A stretch of 7,040 bases of DNA from an uncultured Veillonella sp. (GTDB lineage: Bacteria > Bacillota > Negativicutes > Veillonellales > Veillonellaceae): the NCBI RefSeq assembly GCF_934190855.1, contig NZ_CAKPTN010000086.1, positions 1 to 7,040 of the forward strand. The letters are read 5' to 3'. Of this stretch, positions 4,750 through 7,040 are shown piece by piece. The first letter of the stretch is position 1. Each line of letters begins with the position of its first letter. Both the position numbers and the translations under genes were made by a program. Below the pieces are notes generated by a model that searched no databases, was not told the DNA's origin, and saw only the letters and a list, made by a program, of their open reading frames with translations.

Positions 4750-5568
4750 ATGGATAAAGTACGGCGTGTGGAACGCATGGTGGCAATGACAAAATTGTTA
4801 GTTGATTCACCGCAAAAATTGATTCCTTTAAATTATTTTTGTGACTTCTTTGGCATGGCAAAGTCTACAGTTAGTGAAGATTTAACATGTGTCAGACAGT
4901 CGATGGAACACTTTCAACTGGGCACTTTAGAAACGGTAGCCGGTGTAGCTGGTGGGGTGCGTTTTATTCCTCATCGTAAAGGCTCTCAGGCAAATGATAT
5001 TTTACGAGATGTGCAAGCTCGTTTAATGGAGCCGGATCGTATCATTCCTGGCGGTTTTATTTATATGTCTGATATTCTCTATGACTGGCATGTGATGACA
5101 CGTCTGGGGGAAATTATTATGACCCGCTTTATGGATCGTAATCCAGATTATATTTTGACAGTAGAAACAAAGGGGATTCCCTTGGCTGTCATGGTAGCGC
5201 GAGCTTTCAATAAACCGCTTGTCATTGCCCGTCGTGATAGTAAGGTGACTGAAGGTTCCGCAATTAGTATTAATTACGTAACGGGTTCCTCTGGTCGTAT
5301 TCAAACTATGACGCTTACTAAGCGAGCTATTCCACTGAATGCTAGAGTTTTGATTATCGATGACTTTATGAAAGCAGGTGGCACTGCGAAAGGCTTAAAA
5401 GAACTTGTCCTTGAAATGAGTGGTGTCGTTGTCGGTACAGGAGTTTTAGTAGCAACGGCAGAACCAAATCCAAAATTAATCGATGATTATGAATCATTAT
5501 TTACTTTCTATGGTATCGATGAAAATACTAAGAAAATTAGCATTGAACCAGTATTTGATGAAGAATAA
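4750..5568 (+). CDS. purR: Purine operon repressor PurR (PRPP-responsive)
   Basis: PurR of the Bacillus type binds PurBox DNA through an N-terminal winged helix and represses purine synthesis and transport genes; PRPP signals purine shortage and relieves binding. The protein has 272 residues (B. subtilis 285). Residues about 1-73 form the winged-helix domain (AKSTVSEDL at 37-45, GTLETVAGVAGGVRFIP). The rest is a phosphoribosyltransferase-like domain with VETKGIPLA (138-146), the RRDSKVTEGS and SINYVTGSSGRIQTM segments, and the PRPP-binding motif VLIIDDFMKAGGT (200-212). An in-frame ATG at 4705 would add 15 residues. I prefer 4750 because AAAGGA (4738-4743) lies six bases upstream and the protein then begins like B. 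subtilis PurR. AAGGA at 4680 is too far from 4705. The candidate operator and promoter lie just upstream. glmU follows after 127 bases. Confidence 0.95.
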   Translation: MDKVRRVERMVAMTKLLVDSPQKLIPLNYFCDFFGMAKSTVSEDLTCVRQSMEHFQLGTLETVAGVAGGVRFIPHRKGSQANDILRDVQARLMEPDRIIPGGFIYMSDILYDWHVMTRLGEIIMTRFMDRNPDYILTVETKGIPLAVMVARAFNKPLVIARRDSKVTEGSAISINYVTGSSGRIQTMTLTKRAIPLNARVLIIDDFMKAGGTAKGLKELVLEMSGVVVGTGVLVATAEPNPKLIDDYESLFTFYGIDENTKKISIEPVFDEE

Positions 5569-5695
5569 ACAATTAATATTAGATACATTATAGTTAGATA
5601 TAATGACTTTATATCGCATATTGGACAATGGGCTAATATGATGTAAGTACTATTAAAAAGTCAGATATATGAGAAATAACAGATAGGAGATTACT
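5569..5695 (+). promoter_or_regulatory. purR-glmU spacer with possible glmU promoter
   Basis: This 127-base spacer shows no convincing intrinsic terminator, so readthrough from purR is possible. TATAAT (5599-5604) is a perfect -10 hexamer without a good -35. It overlaps a small AT-only hairpin, GATATAA/TTATATC (5597-5603 with 5609-5615). TTGGAC (5621-5626) and TATGAT (5637-5642) look promoter-like but are only 10 bases apart. No PurBox is visible here. Confidence 0.3.
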
Positions 5696-7040
5696 ATGAA
5701 TATTGCAAGCCTTATTTTAGCTGCTGGTAAGGGTACGCGCATGAAGTCTAAATTGCCAAAGGTATTGCACAAGGTTGGTGGCAAAGCTATGGTAGAGCGC
5801 GTTCTTGAAACAGTTCAGTCTATCGGTACAAATCGTGATGTGGTTATCGTAGGCTTTGGCGGTGATGCGGTACAAAATTACTTAGGTGATCGTGCTGAAT
5901 TTGTACGCCAAGAAGAACAAAATGGTACAGGTCATGCCGTAAAAATGGCTCAACCAGTGCTTGGAGATTATGATGGTACTATCTTATTACTATGTGGTGA
6001 CACTCCGCTCGTTACAAAAGAAAGCTTAGAAGCATTATTAGAGGAGCATAAAAACTCTGGTGCAGCTGCTACGATTTTAACAGCACACATGCCTGATCCG
6101 ACTGGTTATGGCCGCATTATTCGCAATGAAGCAGGTTCCGTAGTTCGCATTGTAGAACAAAAAGATGGTAAACCAGAGGAATTAGCCGTTCAAGAAGTAA
6201 ATACTGGCATGTATGCTTTTGATAGTAAAAAATTATGGCCTTGCTTAGATCAATTATCTGATGATAATGCGCAAGGTGAACTGTATATCACTGATGTAGT
6301 TGGTATTCTTGTAAATGGTGGCGACAAGGTAAGCGCGTATATGACGAAGGACTTTGAAGAGTCTCTAGGCGTAAACTCTCGCTTGCAATTAGCAGAAGCT
6401 GAATCTATTTTAATACATCGTAAAAATGTTGAATTAATGACAGCTGGTGTTACTATTATCGATCCAGCAAATACGTACGTAGCTCCAGAGGTAACAGTGG
6501 GGGCGGATACAATCTTGCATCCTGGCACAATCCTTGAAGGAGATACTGTAATCGGTGAGCGCTGTGAAATTGGTCCACATACTCGTTTAACAAATGTAAA
6601 AGTCGGTAATGATACGATTATCCACTTTACTTATGGTCATGACTGCGAAGTCAAAGATGGTGTAGATGTAGGTCCATATGTTCACTTGCGTCCTAATACC
6701 GTGCTTGGTAACAAGGTTCATGTAGGTAACTTCGTAGAGGTTAAAAACTCCAATGTTGGGGAAGGTACTAAGTTCCCGCATCTTTCTTATATCGGCGACA
6801 GCGATGTAGGCTCTGGTGTTAACATCGGATGTGGTACGATTACTGTAAACTACGATGGTAAAGTTAAACATCGTACAACAATTGGGGACGGTGCTTTTGT
6901 AGGCTGTAATAGTAATCTAGTGGCCCCTGTGACGGTAGGTAATTATAGCTATGTAGGTGCAGGTTCTACCATTACTAAAAACGTGCCAGATAAGGCTTTA
7001 GCAGTAGGCCGCAGCAAGCAAATTGTGAAAGAAAATTGGG
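5696..7040 (+). CDS. glmU: Bifunctional GlmU: GlcN-1-P acetyltransferase / GlcNAc-1-P uridylyltransferase (3' end cut by window)
   Basis: GlmU makes UDP-GlcNAc in the cytoplasm from glucosamine-1-phosphate, acetyl-CoA and UTP, feeding peptidoglycan and, in diderm bacteria, lipopolysaccharide. The frame runs open for 448 codons to the window edge; family proteins have about 456, so only about the last ten residues are missing. The N-terminal uridylyltransferase has LAAGKGTRM (8-16), K22, QNGTGHA (75-81), GDTPL with D102, NTGMYAF (169-175) and N227 in SLGVNSR, the Mg2+ ligands being D102 and N227. From about 252 on is a left-handed beta-helix of hexapeptide repeats with the acetyltransferase residues R332, K350, H362, Y365, N376 and N385. 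C404, in VGCNSNLVAP, replaces the E. coli serine, as is usual in Firmicutes. The start has AGGAG (5685-5689), six bases upstream. No frameshift is seen. Confidence 0.97.
   Translation, partial: MNIASLILAAGKGTRMKSKLPKVLHKVGGKAMVERVLETVQSIGTNRDVVIVGFGGDAVQNYLGDRAEFVRQEEQNGTGHAVKMAQPVLGDYDGTILLLCGDTPLVTKESLEALLEEHKNSGAAATILTAHMPDPTGYGRIIRNEAGSVVRIVEQKDGKPEELAVQEVNTGMYAFDSKKLWPCLDQLSDDNAQGELYITDVVGILVNGGDKVSAYMTKDFEESLGVNSRLQLAEAESILIHRKNVELMTAGVTIIDPANTYVAPEVTVGADTILHPGTILEGDTVIGERCEIGPHTRLTNVKVGNDTIIHFTYGHDCEVKDGVDVGPYVHLRPNTVLGNKVHVGNFVEVKNSNVGEGTKFPHLSYIGDSDVGSGVNIGCGTITVNYDGKVKHRTTIGDGAFVGCNSNLVAPVTVGNYSYVGAGSTITKNVPDKALAVGRSKQIVKENW

Noticed and set aside
5023..5304. 93-codon minus-strand frame inside purR
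   Set aside because: It is antisense to the conserved phosphoribosyltransferase domain of PurR and is a chance open frame.
6250..6871. Two minus-strand frames of 92 and 94 codons inside glmU
   Set aside because: glmU is continuous across this part on the plus strand, with all of its motifs present. The antisense frames have no family features.

Overview
The window looks like chromosomal DNA of a low-GC anaerobe of the Negativicutes, most probably Veillonella or a close relative. The reasons are the low-GC, AT-rich intergenic DNA, Firmicute-type PurR and GlmU proteins, a clostridial-type molbindin, and the absence of the sporulation genes that normally lie in the purR region of Bacillus. The genus is an inference, not proven from sequence alone.

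Layout. Positions 1-80 are the 3' end of a 5S rRNA, followed by a symmetric intrinsic terminator. Positions 123-650 hold no convincing protein gene. They contain two 55/60-identical copies of a 60-nt element, each able to fold into a stem-loop with a tandem G-A step, plus several other hairpins, a long-range closing helix and a terminator-like end. I read this as an unrecognised structured RNA locus, and it is the most interesting part of the window. On the minus strand follow a molbindin gene (mop-like) with its terminator and a tRNA-Gly(CCC) with its own terminator. On the plus strand come two tandem nhaA Na+/H+ antiporter genes (about 57% identical, gapless alignment). Next are a secreted peptidoglycan-binding/3D-domain cell-wall protein, the purine regulator purR with an apparent PurBox operator, and glmU, cut by the window end about ten codons short of its usual length.

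How the parts relate. The nhaA pair looks like one two-gene transcript for sodium and pH homeostasis, ended by a long compound hairpin. The 3D-domain gene is monocistronic, with its own hairpin terminator. purR appears to regulate itself through an inverted pair of PurBoxes overlapping its promoter. glmU (UDP-GlcNAc synthesis) and the 3D-domain protein both serve the cell envelope. Their association with purR recalls the Bacillus yabE...purR-yabJ-spoVG-glmU neighbourhood, with the intervening genes missing.
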